Below are positions 46,903 through 50,385 of a stretch of 64,000 nucleotides of DNA, piece by piece. Numbering within the stretch: the stretch's first letter is position 1; every line of letters starts with the position of its first letter. The notes under the pieces are model-generated. The model had not been told where the DNA came from. It did no database searches and was given only the letters and a program-made list of their open reading frames with translations. The translations under genes and the position numbers were made by a program. Source of the stretch: Bostrychus sinensis (lineage: Eukaryota; Chordata; Actinopteri; Gobiiformes; Eleotridae); NCBI GenBank assembly GCA_020698575.1, contig CM036244.1, positions 12,562,534 to 12,626,533 on the forward strand, in the 5' to 3' direction.

Positions 46903-48399
46903 AAATTCATCACTGACATCAATGACAATATCATAATATCTTTATGGTCATCAAAAAAAAAAAAAAAATCCTTGTTTAGACCTGGTTTAGTGCTGCATTT
47001 AGTCCTAGTTCAGTTTTTGTTTATTATTGAATTAGCTCTAGCTTTGATTGGTTGAATATTTGAAAACCTTGCTATGTCTCCTCTGGAGGTTATGTTTTGT
47101 GCCAGTGTTGCTTTGTTTGTCTGGAAACAACTCAAAAAGATAATGTTGGTCTTTCATTAGTTTATTTTTTTAGGAAACCTAAAGGGAAGAAGAACAAATG
47201 AATAATTGTTGATATGGCTCTAGATCAGTGGTTTCCAAACTTTTTGGTTTTGTGTACCCCCAGGACCTGATTTAGTTCTTGTTTTGACCGGCTTAGTCAT
47301 GGTTTAGTTCTGGTTTAGACCTGGTTTGTTCCTGGTTGAGTTCTGGTTTTAGACCTAGTTTAGTCTTAGTTTAGTTCTGGTTTTAGGAAAGGTTTTGTCC
47401 TGGTTTAGCCCTGGTTTAGACTTGGTTTCGACCTAGTTTAGACTTGGTTTACTCCTGTTTTAGTCCGTTTTGTCCCTCTTTAGTATCGCATCCCCTGCTA
47501 TAGTCCTGATTTAGGTTTATTTTAGTCTTTGAAAACCAAATATATAAAGGTACTGTAAATGATTACATGACTCCACATGCCCTCTGCAATGTGCTTGCGT
47601 ACCCCTAGGGGTCCCCGTACCCCTGGTTGGGAAACCCTGCTCTAGATCATTGTCTGGATTCAGGAAGAAACTGTTGTGCCTTGGTGGAGGTCTCCTAGTG
47701 CTTCTAGCCATGGTTTAGTCTTTCTTAAGACTCTTTATTTTGAATTCTGTCCTAGTATAGTCCTATTTTCTTTTATTAATATCATTATTATTAATTTAGC
47801 TCCAGTTTTATTTGAGTGGAAGATTTTATAGTTTTCATGGCTCCTTGTATTTCTTCATATATGTTCTAAACTTTTGCTAAGGGGTCATTTAAATATTGTA
47901 GGCCATATAGTAATTACTGTATTAATCCAGCCACTCTTAGTTTGTACCATTCCCAAGCCTGGGTAATTGGTGAGGGTTACATCAGGATGGGCATCTGATG
48001 TAAAACCGTTGCCATATTATTATTCAAATCACTGCACACTAGGAGGAAGATGATTTGTGGTGCAACCCTAAAGAAAAGAAGACATAATTTTCACAGCAAT
48101 ACACTTAGCATTGGACCACACATTTTTCTAACATTTTACAGCCTTAGTATGCACAAGGGAATCTTAAAGTTAAGATACAAAATAACATATTGAAGCTTTT
48201 TTGCATGATCCCCTTGTCCTTGTGTGTCTTCTAATCTCCCGCCTCTCTCCTCTCTGTGCAGATGGCTACCCCAGGGAGGAGATTGTTTACAAGTGGAAGA
48301 GGAGCTCTGTGGAGGTGGGGGACATTCGCTCCTGGAGGCTGTACCAGTTCTCGTTTGTGGGCCTGAGGAACACCACCGAGGTCGTTAGGACCGTCTCCG
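1556..48399 (+). CDS. gabrg2: GABA-A receptor gamma-2 subunit, 5' part (6 exons, join)
   Basis: The coding join is 1556-1662, 17925-18064, 29606-29673, 35874-36094, 40724-40806, 48262-48399 (757 nt, 252 codons plus one base). The product is a subunit of the pentameric GABA-gated chloride channel; gamma-2 gives synaptic clustering and, with an alpha subunit, the benzodiazepine site. Seen here: signal peptide, NKTWVLTPKV start of the ligand-binding domain, [21 protein letters not shown] (loop D), WIPDTFF, TPNRMLRIWNDG, a Cys-loop with 13 residues between the cysteines, and YPREEIVYKWKRSSVEVGD. Potential N-glycosylation sequons are NKT, NST and NTT. Exon sizes 68, 221, 83 and 138 match the conserved Cys-loop receptor gene structure. 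Gamma-2 is preferred over gamma-1/3 by [27 protein letters not shown] and PREEIVYKW. The KVYESDVT stretch in exon 2 is more gamma-1-like. The end of the extracellular domain and all four membrane helices lie beyond this window. Confidence 0.95.
2932..3070 (+). repeat. LINE-derived 3' tail fragment
   Basis: Contains TTTGTGCCAGTCCCAAGCCT, GATAAATGGAGAGG, GTATCAGGAAGGGCATCTGG and GATGACCCCGAAAG, the pattern of a common teleost non-LTR retrotransposon 3' end. It matches copies at 17635-17785 and 47935-48085 in the same orientation and 4234-4365 and 20845-20950 in reverse. Confidence 0.75.
4234..4365 (-). repeat. LINE-derived 3' tail fragment, reversed
   Basis: CTTTTCAGGGTCGCCACAGC, then AATCATCTGCCTCC, then TTTATGCTGGATGC and GCAACCCCTTGACCCC, the reverse orientation of the tail at 2932-3070. 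Confidence 0.7.
5921..6578. repeat. Long imperfect (AGT)n array, about 660 bp
   Basis: Almost pure AGT/GTA triplets with AGC, AAT and ACA interruptions. It is open in both directions as poly-Val/Ala (+) and poly-Thr/Ile or poly-Leu (-) because most triplets lack stops in those frames; these are not genes. It is flanked on both sides by sequence rich in TACTTTGACTT and ACTTTAACTTTAGTACAG, shared with other arrays in the window. Confidence 0.95.
7676..7899. mobile_element. hAT-like MITE, family A copy 1
   Basis: 224-bp element with ends TAGGGTTGGGTACCGT and ACGGTACCCAGCCCTA. It shares internal sequence with 48841-49066 (GTGCTAATTCA, CTTCTACAATCAT, AACACAATAATATTGAAT). The flanking 8-mers AGCAACAC and AGCAGAGC agree at 5 of 8, a decayed target duplication. 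It has no coding capacity. Confidence 0.85.
8278..8546 (+). repeat. SINE-like repeat, copy 1
   Basis: GAGTTTGCATGCTCTCCC, GGTGCTCCGGTTTCCCCC, CTCCTGACCAGGATCCTGGC and a terminal TTTCCCTGTGGGGAAAATAA AGTC tail. The inverted copy at 36935-37215 keeps a GGGTTCAATTCC motif like a pol III B box, supporting a tRNA-related SINE. The open frame 8265-8531 is not conserved between copies. Confidence 0.75.
9765..10158 (+). mobile_element. GAGGTCGACTGATAT-type MITE, copy 1
   Basis: Begins TAGAGGTCGACTGATATTTT and shares a long interior with 22769-23322 (same strand) and 63550-64000 (opposite strand): AAAATTCAGAGCAGCC, GTAGAGCTTG, CTACAAAATGCTTTT, TGGATGTTTCCTATGAACTG. Its right end abuts another repeat. 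No transposase is present. Confidence 0.75.
10160..10390 (+). repeat. SINE/LINE-tail repeat ending in (ATT)n
   Basis: GGTGGTGGTCGGAGGGGCCG, CAGTCTGCCCCAGGGCAGC, TCCAAAAAAGCGCTATATAA and a terminal (ATT)8. An inverted copy lies at 50182-50385. The short (ATT)n tail is the usual 3' end of this fish repeat class. Confidence 0.75.
12680..12905 (+). repeat. L2-like LINE 3' UTR tail
   Basis: T-rich sequence ending in GCAGCACTTTGAAAACTG and AAAATGTGCTATACAAATAA AGT, the typical 3' end of fish L2/Maui-type retroposons. The 5' part is missing. Confidence 0.6.
13372..14128. mobile_element. hAT-like element with internal 11-bp minisatellite
   Basis: Left end GCTTCTCAAACTGTGGTA, right end AACATTTGAGAACCACTG, the terminal sequences of Charlie-type hAT elements. 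The interior (about 13490-13930) is a degenerate array of GTTTAGTCCTG units with a local 55-bp higher-order repeat (TTGTTCAGTCCTGTTTTAGT at 13741 and again at 13796). The reverse-oriented relative is 41929-42434. Flanking 8-mers agree only 5 of 8, so the target duplication is unproven. Confidence 0.75.
16097..16710. mobile_element. hAT-like MITE of the AGGGCTGCAACTAA type, right tip lost
   Basis: Left end AGGGCTGTAATAACTAATCA; right side GATTATAAAAATAATCGTA is the inverted counterpart but lacks the terminal GTTGCAGCCCT. TGTAAAAT occurs immediately outside both ends (16089-16096 and 16711-16718), an exact 8-bp match. The interior has no transposase. Confidence 0.7.
17635..17785 (+). repeat. 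LINE-derived 3' tail fragment
   Basis: TTTGTGCCAGTCCCAAGCCC and GGGAGGGAATCTGGCATAAA, same family as 2932-3070. It ends about 140 bp before exon 2, and is followed at 17800-17870 by AGTAGTACCAGTACT and TTTGAAGTAACTGTGCTTTA, the sequence that accompanies (AGT)n arrays. Confidence 0.7.
17925..18064 (+). CDS. gabrg2: gabrg2 exon 2
   Basis: The 140-bp exon follows acceptor CTCCTCCCTGCAG and precedes donor GTGGGC. It encodes SFQNDDDDEVANKTWVLTPK, then VYESDVTHILNGLLDGYDNK and LRPDIG, with a split Gly/Val codon shared with exon 3. This is the N-terminal helix and first strand of the ligand-binding domain. NKT is a potential glycosylation site. The arginine of KLRPDIG corresponds to the human gamma-2 residue altered in R43Q epilepsy (mature numbering), and it is conserved. 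The acidic run DDDDE replaces the mammalian acidic segment just before NKTW. A second in-exon CAG at 17931-17933 could look like an acceptor, but using it breaks the frame with exon 1. Only 49 bp separate the exon end from a hAT-like element at 18114. Confidence 0.96.
18114..18504. mobile_element. hAT-like MITE directly after exon 2
   Basis: 391 bp with ends TAGGGCTGCACGATAT and AATTGTGCAGCCCTA and flanking 8-mers ACAAATAC and CCAAATAC (7 of 8). The interior is made of GCGATAATATT-type repeats and contains ACTAAACCAGGA, the reverse complement of the 11-bp motif seen in other elements. It sits 50 bp after the exon 2 donor. Confidence 0.9.
18973..19422. mobile_element. Imperfect long-hairpin MITE
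   Basis: Two arms face each other: AACTCAAAAACTTAAGACAA plus GGATCCCT on the left and AGGGATCCTATTGAGTTTTT on the right; further in, ATATGTCTAAAAACTAAATT faces AAAGTTTTTAGACATATAAA. The loop contains (TTA)n and an (AAAT)n tract (about 19318-19341). No clear target duplication was found. Confidence 0.65.
20175..20950 (-). repeat. LINE 3' tail split by a hAT insertion
   Basis: TTCTTCTCGGGGTTGCCACT at the left and GATAGGTTTTACGCTGGATG then CCCTTCCTGAC and GGCTTGGGACTGGCCCAAA at the right read as one reversed LINE tail once 20238-20836 is taken out. Family as 2932-3070. Confidence 0.7.
20238..20836. mobile_element. hAT-like MITE (TAGAGACCTGCA ends), nested
   Basis: 599 bp, ends TAGAGACCTGCAGCGGG and TGTGCAGGTCTCTA, flanked by TCTCCAAG (20230-20237) and TCTCCTAG (20837-20844), 7 of 8. 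GC-rich subterminal blocks carry repeated CGGGTC/GGGACC motifs. The overlapping open frames (131 codons minus, 80 and 71 plus) do not resemble transposase. Confidence 0.85.
21623..22232. mobile_element. hAT-like relic with internal (ATT)n
   Basis: Left CAGTGCTTTCCAAACAGTGG with ACCCCTAGGGGTACGAGAG; right AAAGGTTGGGAACCACAG. The interior contains an (ATT)n tract at about 22026-22086. End motifs match the CAGTGGTT..GGAACCACTG hAT pattern, but the flanking 8-mers do not match. Confidence 0.6.
22769..23322 (+). mobile_element. GAGGTCGACTGATAT-type MITE, copy 2
   Basis: Starts TAGAGGTTGACAAAAATG; shares the interior of 9765-10158 and ends in TTGGTCCGATATATTAC. A longer right half is kept here (AACTGCAGAGTAAGAGCTCAG). 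Confidence 0.7.
23690..23860 (+). repeat. Local duplication, left copy
   Basis: Shares order and wording with 24720-24870: CTACC.(C/T)TCTCTGC.ATT, GTGCTATACATTT versus GCTATTTATTTA, AGCTAACAAACTAATAATAA versus GCTAACTAACCAATAAAAGC, and ATTCACTGTGAG. The LINE fragment with its nested hAT lies between the copies. Confidence 0.65.
23885..24720 (-). repeat. LINE fragment (antisense) interrupted by a hAT-like insertion
   Basis: Left part TCAGGGGTCACCTCAGAAAA through CTAACCCTGTCCTCTACA; right part CATCCTCTTCTCTCACACC, CATGTCCTTTTCACTACAG and CTCTCTTTGGTCTTCCTTAC. These two parts are contiguous in the reversed 3' region of a common teleost LINE whose sense version is at 56505-56700. Confidence 0.65.
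23941..24533 (+). mobile_element. hAT-like element with 11-bp minisatellite, nested in LINE
   Basis: Starts CAGTGGTTTTCAAACTTTTT and GTGTACCCCCAGGACCTGGC, as does 47226. The interior is a GTTTAGTCCTGG-type array that drifts into TTCTGGTTTTAGAC units. The right terminus is degenerate or deleted (CCCCCTGCTATGTGCTG), so the exact end is uncertain by about 10 bp. Confidence 0.75.
24720..24870 (+). repeat. Local duplication, right copy
   Basis: Right-hand partner of 23690-23860; see there for the shared words. Confidence 0.6.
26105..26380. repeat. Two SINE fragments
   Basis: 26115-26172 (+) has GTGCACAGTGGTGTAGATAG and AAGAAGGTTGTGGGTTTAAT, the head of the SINE at 30690-30850. 26235-26380 (-) has GTTTTTACACCAGATGCCC, TTCCTGTCGCAACCAGCC and ATCTTGCCCAGGGACAC, the reverse of 30455-30645. 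Confidence 0.6.
28640..29212. mobile_element. Older hAT-like MITE hosting a palindromic insertion
   Basis: Right end AATTCGATTAGTTGTTGCAG plus CCCTA is the AGGGCTGCAAC terminus. The left part AACTAACTGTTTGCTTTTGA plus TAATCAATTAATC is the opposite end, with decayed tip. The palindrome 28928-29158 lies inside. Confidence 0.55.
28928..29158. mobile_element. Palindromic MITE with about 83-bp inverted arms
   Basis: Arms ACGGTGGCCCAGAGAGCTCA and TGAGCTCTCTGGGCCACCGT (one G/T change) continue inward to TTACAAAAAGAAACTGCCGC / GCGGCAGTTTCTTTTTGTAA. Exact 8-bp flanks ATTATTTT at 28920-28927 and 29159-29166. The spacer is about 60 bp including an A-run. Near-identity of the arms suggests recent insertion. 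Confidence 0.92.
29289..29392 (+). repeat. SINE/LINE tail fragment before exon 3
   Basis: TGTCCAGAATGTACCCTGCC, CCCATAGTTGCTGGGATAGG, CCCCTAACAGGAATAAGC and a (GAAT)n end, a common fish repeat 3' end. Related fragments are at 19600-19680, 31435-31560, 41060-41215 and 62870-62965. Confidence 0.65.
29606..29673 (+). CDS. gabrg2: gabrg2 exon 3
   Basis: This 68-bp exon has acceptor TTTTTCTCTGCAG and donor GTGAGTA. After completing the Val codon of exon 2 it encodes [20 protein letters not shown] then NM, ending in phase 0. The sequence is the beta1 to beta2 region of the extracellular domain; VNSIGPV is a family hallmark. The 68-bp size is the conserved exon 3 length of vertebrate GABA-A subunit genes. 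The IHTDM and PVNAINM residues favour gamma-2 over gamma-1 (which has PVDPINM) and gamma-3 (PVSSINM). A 168-codon minus-strand ORF overlaps it but is only the antisense shadow. Confidence 0.96.
30455..30850 (+). repeat. Two tandemly placed SINE copies
   Basis: 30455-30645: GGGTTGGCGGTTCAAATCTG (B-box-like), ACTGGGCAAGACACTTCAGC, GTTGCGACAGGAAGGGCATC and GTAAAAACCAAAGCCAAATC. 30680-30850: TTAGTGCTCTTGCCGCTGAG, GGTTGTGGGTTTGATCCCC (B box), GAGTGGAGTCTGCATGTCC and CATCCAAAGACATGCAG. Confidence 0.7.
30857..31413. mobile_element. hAT-like relic
   Basis: Left CTGTGGTTCCCAACCTTTTT, right CCCCTAGGGGTCGCCGTACC and CTGGCTGGGAAACATTG, matching the terminal pattern of 21623-22232 and 47226-47639. The interior is A/T-rich without coding sequence; no matching flanks. 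Confidence 0.6.
32298..32400. mobile_element. hAT left end followed by L2-type tail
   Basis: TAGGGCTGCACAATAAATG resembles the left end of 18114, then GGTTTATTTATGCAGCACATT and AAAGTGCTGTACAGGTTT, an antisense L2-like tail. Further in, at 32700-32780, GATTTAGTCC and CTGGTTTAGTC appear. Confidence 0.5.
32863..33320 (-). mobile_element. 5'-truncated L2-type LINE, C-terminal pol fragment and 3' UTR
   Basis: The + strand begins GGCAAGGCAAGGCAAGTTTA and GCAATTCAAAGTGCTTTACA, the reversed 3' end. The minus-strand frame 33299-33075 reads MYKSLHGLAPKHISDLLVPY then EPSQSLRTSGTG, the conserved C-terminal block of L2-type reverse transcriptase proteins, then loses frame relative to the family. It is a dead copy. 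Confidence 0.8.
34136..34530. repeat. 11-bp minisatellite TGTACTCTCAG, 35 full units
   Basis: Thirty-five complete units plus a partial one (TGTACTCTCCA). Units differ only at two positions: TGTGCTCTCAG in units 1, 3 and 17, and TGTACTCTCCG in units 9, 11, 22 and 32. No indels. Because 11 is not a multiple of 3, all three + frames read the same 11-residue peptide cycle and stay open, which produces long spurious ORFs. Confidence 0.98.
34930..35380. other. Repeat-free, compositionally distinct intron block
   Basis: Less AT-rich, no recognisable transposon, with TTAATTGGCCCG, GGGGGATTATTAATTGG and CATTTGCATAAAGAC motifs. It lies about 500 bp upstream of exon 4. It may be a conserved regulatory element, but only alignment could show this. 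Confidence 0.3.
35874..36094 (+). CDS. gabrg2: gabrg2 exon 4
   Basis: This 221-bp exon (the conserved exon 4 size of the family) has acceptor TTTTTCTCTTTAG and donor GTAGAA. It encodes [20 protein letters not shown], then [40 protein letters not shown] and LRIWNDGRILYTL plus a split Arg. It contains loop D with the Phe of DIFFAQTW and the Met of TPNRM, both known as gamma-2 contributions to the benzodiazepine site at the alpha/gamma interface. It also has the WIPDTFF strand that is near invariant in Cys-loop receptors and the NST sequon. The polypyrimidine tract before the acceptor is long and T-rich. It joins in phase to exons 3 and 5. Confidence 0.97.
36395..36720 (-). mobile_element. Rex/RTE-like LINE C-terminal fragment
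   Basis: The + strand starts with (CCAT)n, CATCCATCCATTTTCTCCC, the reversed (GATG)n tail. The antisense reads RWLGH-like and ACPTRRRPQGTPRTCWRDNI, a hallmark of the C terminus of fish RTE/Rex-type proteins. The + strand open frames over it are shadows. The clade is tentative. Confidence 0.7.
36935..37215 (-). repeat. SINE-like repeat, copy 2
   Basis: Inverted relative of 8278-8546: TAGACTTTATTGATCCCCAT at the 3' end, GGATCCTGGTCAGGAGCACC, GGGGGAAACCGGAGCACCC and GGAATTGAACCCAAGACC (reverse of a GGTTCAATTCC B box). Confidence 0.8.
38282..38685. mobile_element. hAT-like MITE (TAGGGGTGTGACAAGA ends)
   Basis: 404 bp; ends TAGGGGTGTGACAAGA and TCTTGTCACACCCCTA are perfect inverted repeats. Flanks CCATTCAC and TTATTCAC agree 6 of 8. 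Subterminal GAGACGAGATGAG repeats. No coding capacity. Confidence 0.9.
39855..40112 (+). repeat. tRNA-derived SINE
   Basis: GGCAGTAGCTCAGACGGTAG is a clear A-box tRNA-like head, GGCGGTTAAAGCCC a degenerate B box, then GTGTCCTTGGGTAAGATACT, GTGTGAATGGTTGCC and GTAAAGCACTTTGAATGCCC. It ends in ACCATTTACCATTT. A reversed copy is at 51735-51935. Confidence 0.85.
40724..40806 (+). CDS. gabrg2: gabrg2 exon 5 (Cys-loop)
   Basis: This 83-bp exon has acceptor TGTGTCTCCACAG and donor GTAAGTC. Completing the split Arg, it encodes LTIDAECQLKLNNFPMDEHS then CPLEFSS and the first base of a Tyr codon. The two cysteines are separated by 13 residues, the defining disulphide loop of the superfamily, and FPMDEHSCPLEF is near invariant. 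KLNN differs from the mammalian gamma-2 QLHN. Reading through the donor stays open to 40979, so intron retention would add an unrelated C-terminal tail; there is no sign that this is functional. Confidence 0.97.
41318..41675. mobile_element. hAT-like MITE (TAGGGTGACCAGAT ends)
   Basis: 358 bp; ends TAGGGTGACCAGAT and ATCTGGTCACCCTA are perfect inverted repeats; flanks TAGCTGCC and TGACTGCC agree 6 of 8. Relics of the family are at about 745-850 and 44648-44690. Confidence 0.88.
41929..42434. mobile_element. hAT-like element with inverted 11-bp minisatellite
   Basis: Left TTGTGGTTCTCAAACTTATC, right CACAGTTTAAGAACCACTG. The interior (about 42010-42290) is an array of CAGGACTAAAC units, the reverse complement of GTTTAGTCCTG. 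The right end ACTCCTGCGTACCACCACTG pairs with the left end of 13372-14128, so this is the same family inverted. Flanks do not match. Confidence 0.78.
43452..43942. mobile_element. MITE with CCGTATTTTCC ends and TA flanks
   Basis: 491 bp; CCGTATTTTCCGAGATATAA at the left, TTATAGTCCGGAAAATACGG at the right, with subterminal TATAAGTCGCAC repeats. TA on both sides is consistent with a TA target duplication. This is a well-known type of vertebrate MITE by its CTATAAGTCGC core. Confidence 0.85.
44694..44757. repeat. (TA)n microsatellite 5' of LINE
   Basis: About 64 bp of almost pure TA with one G interruption, directly abutting the truncated LINE. Confidence 0.95.
44756..45691 (+). mobile_element. 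5'-truncated RLE-type LINE, C-terminal ORF (311 codons)
   Basis: The open frame from the (TA)n edge encodes the C-terminal part of a non-LTR retrotransposon polyprotein. It shows a CCHC-type knuckle, CRLCKEAPETIQHITAGC (about residues 112-129), an RH pair (MERHNQVAG), then NQPDIVVMDKQQRKAVVVDI with the PD..D pattern of a restriction-enzyme-like endonuclease, as in R2/R4/Dong/NeSL/Hero/Rex6-class elements. No reverse transcriptase domain is present, so it is truncated and non-autonomous. Near the end (about 45611-45616, GTCCCTAGG) an apparent one-base insertion shifts the frame: the +1 frame reads KILRRTLKLPGLW and stops at TAG 45666-45668, while the long frame runs to 45691 with an unrelated tail. 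The first ATG at 44756 lies in the junction and is not a true start. The clade cannot be fixed from this part alone. Confidence 0.85.
45734..45762. repeat. T-run and (TA)n 3' of LINE
   Basis: T15 then (TA)14 following GGGCGAGAGGACAA. It separates the LINE from a SINE-like tail (45763-45998: CTCCGGCTTCCTCCTACCGT, CCAAAGACATGCATG, GCTGTCCCATATAAATAAAT and an A-run). Confidence 0.85.
46858..47030. repeat. hAT-like left end, (ATA)n and 11-bp motif traces
   Basis: TAAGACTGCACAATATATGA resembles TAGGGCTGCACGATAT; then (ATA)n at 46871-46901, an A-run, and TTTAGACCTGGTTTAGTGCT. The right end is not identifiable; it may have been displaced by the insertion at 47226. Confidence 0.5.
47226..47639 (+). 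mobile_element. hAT-like element with 11-bp minisatellite and exact TSD
   Basis: 414 bp; left CAGTGGTTTCCAAACTTTTT, right TGGTTGGGAAACCCTG. Exact 8-bp duplication CTCTAGAT at 47218-47225 and 47640-47647, matching the nTCTAGAn preference known for hAT elements. The interior (47265-47500) is a GTTTAGTCCTG-type array. It has the same left half as 23941. Confidence 0.93.
47935..48085 (+). repeat. LINE-derived 3' tail fragment
   Basis: TTTGTACCATTCCCAAGCCT, ATCAGGATGGGCATCTGATG, AATCACTGCACACTAGGAGG and a terminal AAAGAAAAGAAG, family of 2932-3070. It ends about 180 bp before exon 6. Confidence 0.7.
48262..48399 (+). CDS. gabrg2: gabrg2 exon 6 (last exon in window)
   Basis: This 138-bp exon has acceptor TCCTCTCTGTGCAG and donor GTAAGGC. 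With the last base of exon 5 it encodes YGYPREEIVYKWKRSSVEVG then DIRSWRLYQFSFVGLRNTTE and VVRTVS plus one base of the next codon. It covers loop C and adjacent strands of the extracellular domain; NTT is a potential glycosylation site. The next expected exon should start by completing Gly and continue with a DYVVM-like strand leading into the first membrane helix. I could not find it between 48400 and 64000, so intron 6 runs off the end. Confidence 0.97.
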
Positions 48400-48840
48400 G
48401 TAAGGCACTGTACAGAAAAATTTCAGCTGTGGGTTTATAAGGAAAAGCTGACTGAACACAACATTTTCTGCTGTGGATACTTTCAGGGTTATTTCTGGCA
48501 GAATGAGGGTGCAGGTGCGAGAAGGTGACATATTTGCATTATGTAGGTGGGATATAGGAGTTGGCTTGTACTATATGGTGGTACAAGTAGTCATATACGG
48601 TATACCCTAATGTAATGGAATAGACAACAGTCATTTGCATTCATCATTCTTATCCTCTTACCCATGCATACATCAATAGCACTTAAACTGTGCCCACACC
48701 AAATTATGTTTAGGTTTTACAATATATAATGTAAATGTATAATGCTTTTGAATGCGTTGGAAGTTTGAAAGCCCACACATATCGCTTACTTTTGGTATCC
48801 TTTTGTTCTCTCTTTACCTCAAATGAAAATATGCTACATA

Positions 48841-49066
48841 TAGAGCTGGGTACCATTTTTTTGATACCTGATTTTTGGTATTGGTATTTGAGCGATACTT
48901 TTTCTGATTCCTATGGTGGGCTAATTCAACTTCTACAATCATTAAACACAATAATATTGAATACATGCAAAGAAACATTAAAGGTTTTTTTTTTTTTTCC
49001 ATACCAGTAGTATTGTAACTTCTCTTTTGATACCACAAAGGTTTTGTTTAACGGTACCCAGCCCTA
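48841..49066. mobile_element. hAT-like MITE, family A copy 2, exact TSD
   Basis: 226 bp; ends TAGAGCTGGGTACC and GGTACCCAGCCCTA; exact duplication GCTACATA at 48833-48840 and 49067-49074. Same family and length class as 7676-7899. Confidence 0.95.
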
Positions 49067-49597
49067 GCTACATATAAAAATCACAGCCTGGACATTCACA
49101 ATTCACCAACACATTTCTATTACTTTGGGCACAACCTTAAAGGTCCATTCTTCCTCTGGCTATGGTTACAGCACAAACTGTCAGGCAAACATGTTTCAAT
49201 CTACTGCAGGTCTCTCGTCGACTCCGCAAGGACTGGTTTGTCTTATTTCCCCTGTGACACAGACTGATGGGTCTTCAGCCGGAAGTCAGTTTGATGACAG
49301 CGGTACAAGGAGTCTTTGACGTGTGACATTTAAGTAATAGTCTTTATCATGGTGCCGTTGTTGCTTTCAAATGGGACTTGCTCATAACTCCAACTAGTGG
49401 CACAAAGTGATTAAACAAGTGTCTGTTTTTTGAGGAATGCTATTATTTCTGAACTTTGCAACAATGAAATTTTAAATGAATGAAATGAAATAGGTCTTAA
49501 TCTTCTTGAAAGATTAAAAGGTATAAAAAAGGTCTTTAAAGGTATTTTAAAAAAAAGTCTTAAATTCAGCTTGTTGAACCCTGCAGAAACCCTGTTT

Positions 49598-50177
49598 TTA
49601 AAGCTGAACTCCGTAACTTTTCTTGTTACTTCTCTGTTTTTGCCTTATTTTTCTTTATGGAGCTCCCCTTACATTGCAGAATAGATCACTAGTGCTAATA
49701 CTCACATGTCCTGTTGGTATGGTTTATGGTTTATTTGTACAGGGACAGCGCACAACAATACACTGACGCTAGAAAAAAATCATAAGGAAAGATGCATGGT
49801 TTCCAGGTTGTAGCAAAAAAACACTAATTTCCACATATAGTCCCTGGACAGGTTTACGGTGCAACCCCTCGTTTGGCTTTATATTTGTTTTCCCCATCAC
49901 ATATCTGTACATATTTTTTGCTGCGTTTGGGCCGCTCTGCCATGACAAAAATTGAGAAATAGAATCATCGCTAGCTTATTGTTTGACAAACCTCGATATG
50001 TCGCTTTCTTGCAAGACTCAAAACGTCTGTGACAGCAGGGCGGCGACACTCATACATGCGAGTGTCCATTTCAGCGCAAAGACAGCAGGGGGAGATGCAC
50101 GACGCTTCATTTAACCGTCACACAGACTCCACACCAGTTTATTTAATGTAAAAAAAAAGTTACTGAGTTCTGCTTTA
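49598..50177. mobile_element. MITE with TTAAAGCTGAACTCCGTAAC ends
   Basis: Left TTTTTAAAGCTGAACTCCGT plus AACTTTTC, right AAAAGTTACTGAGTTCTGC plus TTTAAA are inverted repeats. The interior includes GACAGCAGGGCGGCGACACT. 49725-49790 carries TTTATTTGTACAGGGACAGC, a separate reversed tail. Boundaries are accurate to a few bases. Confidence 0.7.
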
Positions 50178-50181
50178 AATA

Positions 50182-50385
50182 CATGTTTCAATAATAATGG
50201 ACTGGATTTATATACTGCTTTTCTCCTGCACTTGAAGCAAGTCCATTATTCATCCACTCCTCAGGCAAACTCAGTATTGGTGAGCTTCCTCTGTAGCCAC
50301 AACTGCCCTGGGGCAAACTGACGGAGACATGGCAGCCATACCGCACCTACGGCCTCTCCGACCATCACCAAACACATGGTTAATT
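50182..50385 (-). repeat. SINE/LINE-tail repeat, reversed
   Basis: Reverse of 10160-10390: AATAATGGACTGGATTTATA, TGCCCTGGGGCAAACTGACG, GGCCTCTCCGACCATCACCA. Confidence 0.7.

Larger units (their letters stand above)
40807..48261 (+). other. gabrg2: gabrg2 intron 5 (7.5 kb)
   Basis: Starts GTAAGTC and ends CTGTGCAG. Contains hAT-like elements (41318-41675, 41929-42434, 47226-47639), a TA-flanked MITE (43452-43942), the RLE-type LINE (44756-45691), microsatellites and LINE tails. 42440-43440 and 46000-46850 show no recognised feature; the open frames 42746-43052 and 45975-46361 lack homology clues. Confidence 0.85.
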
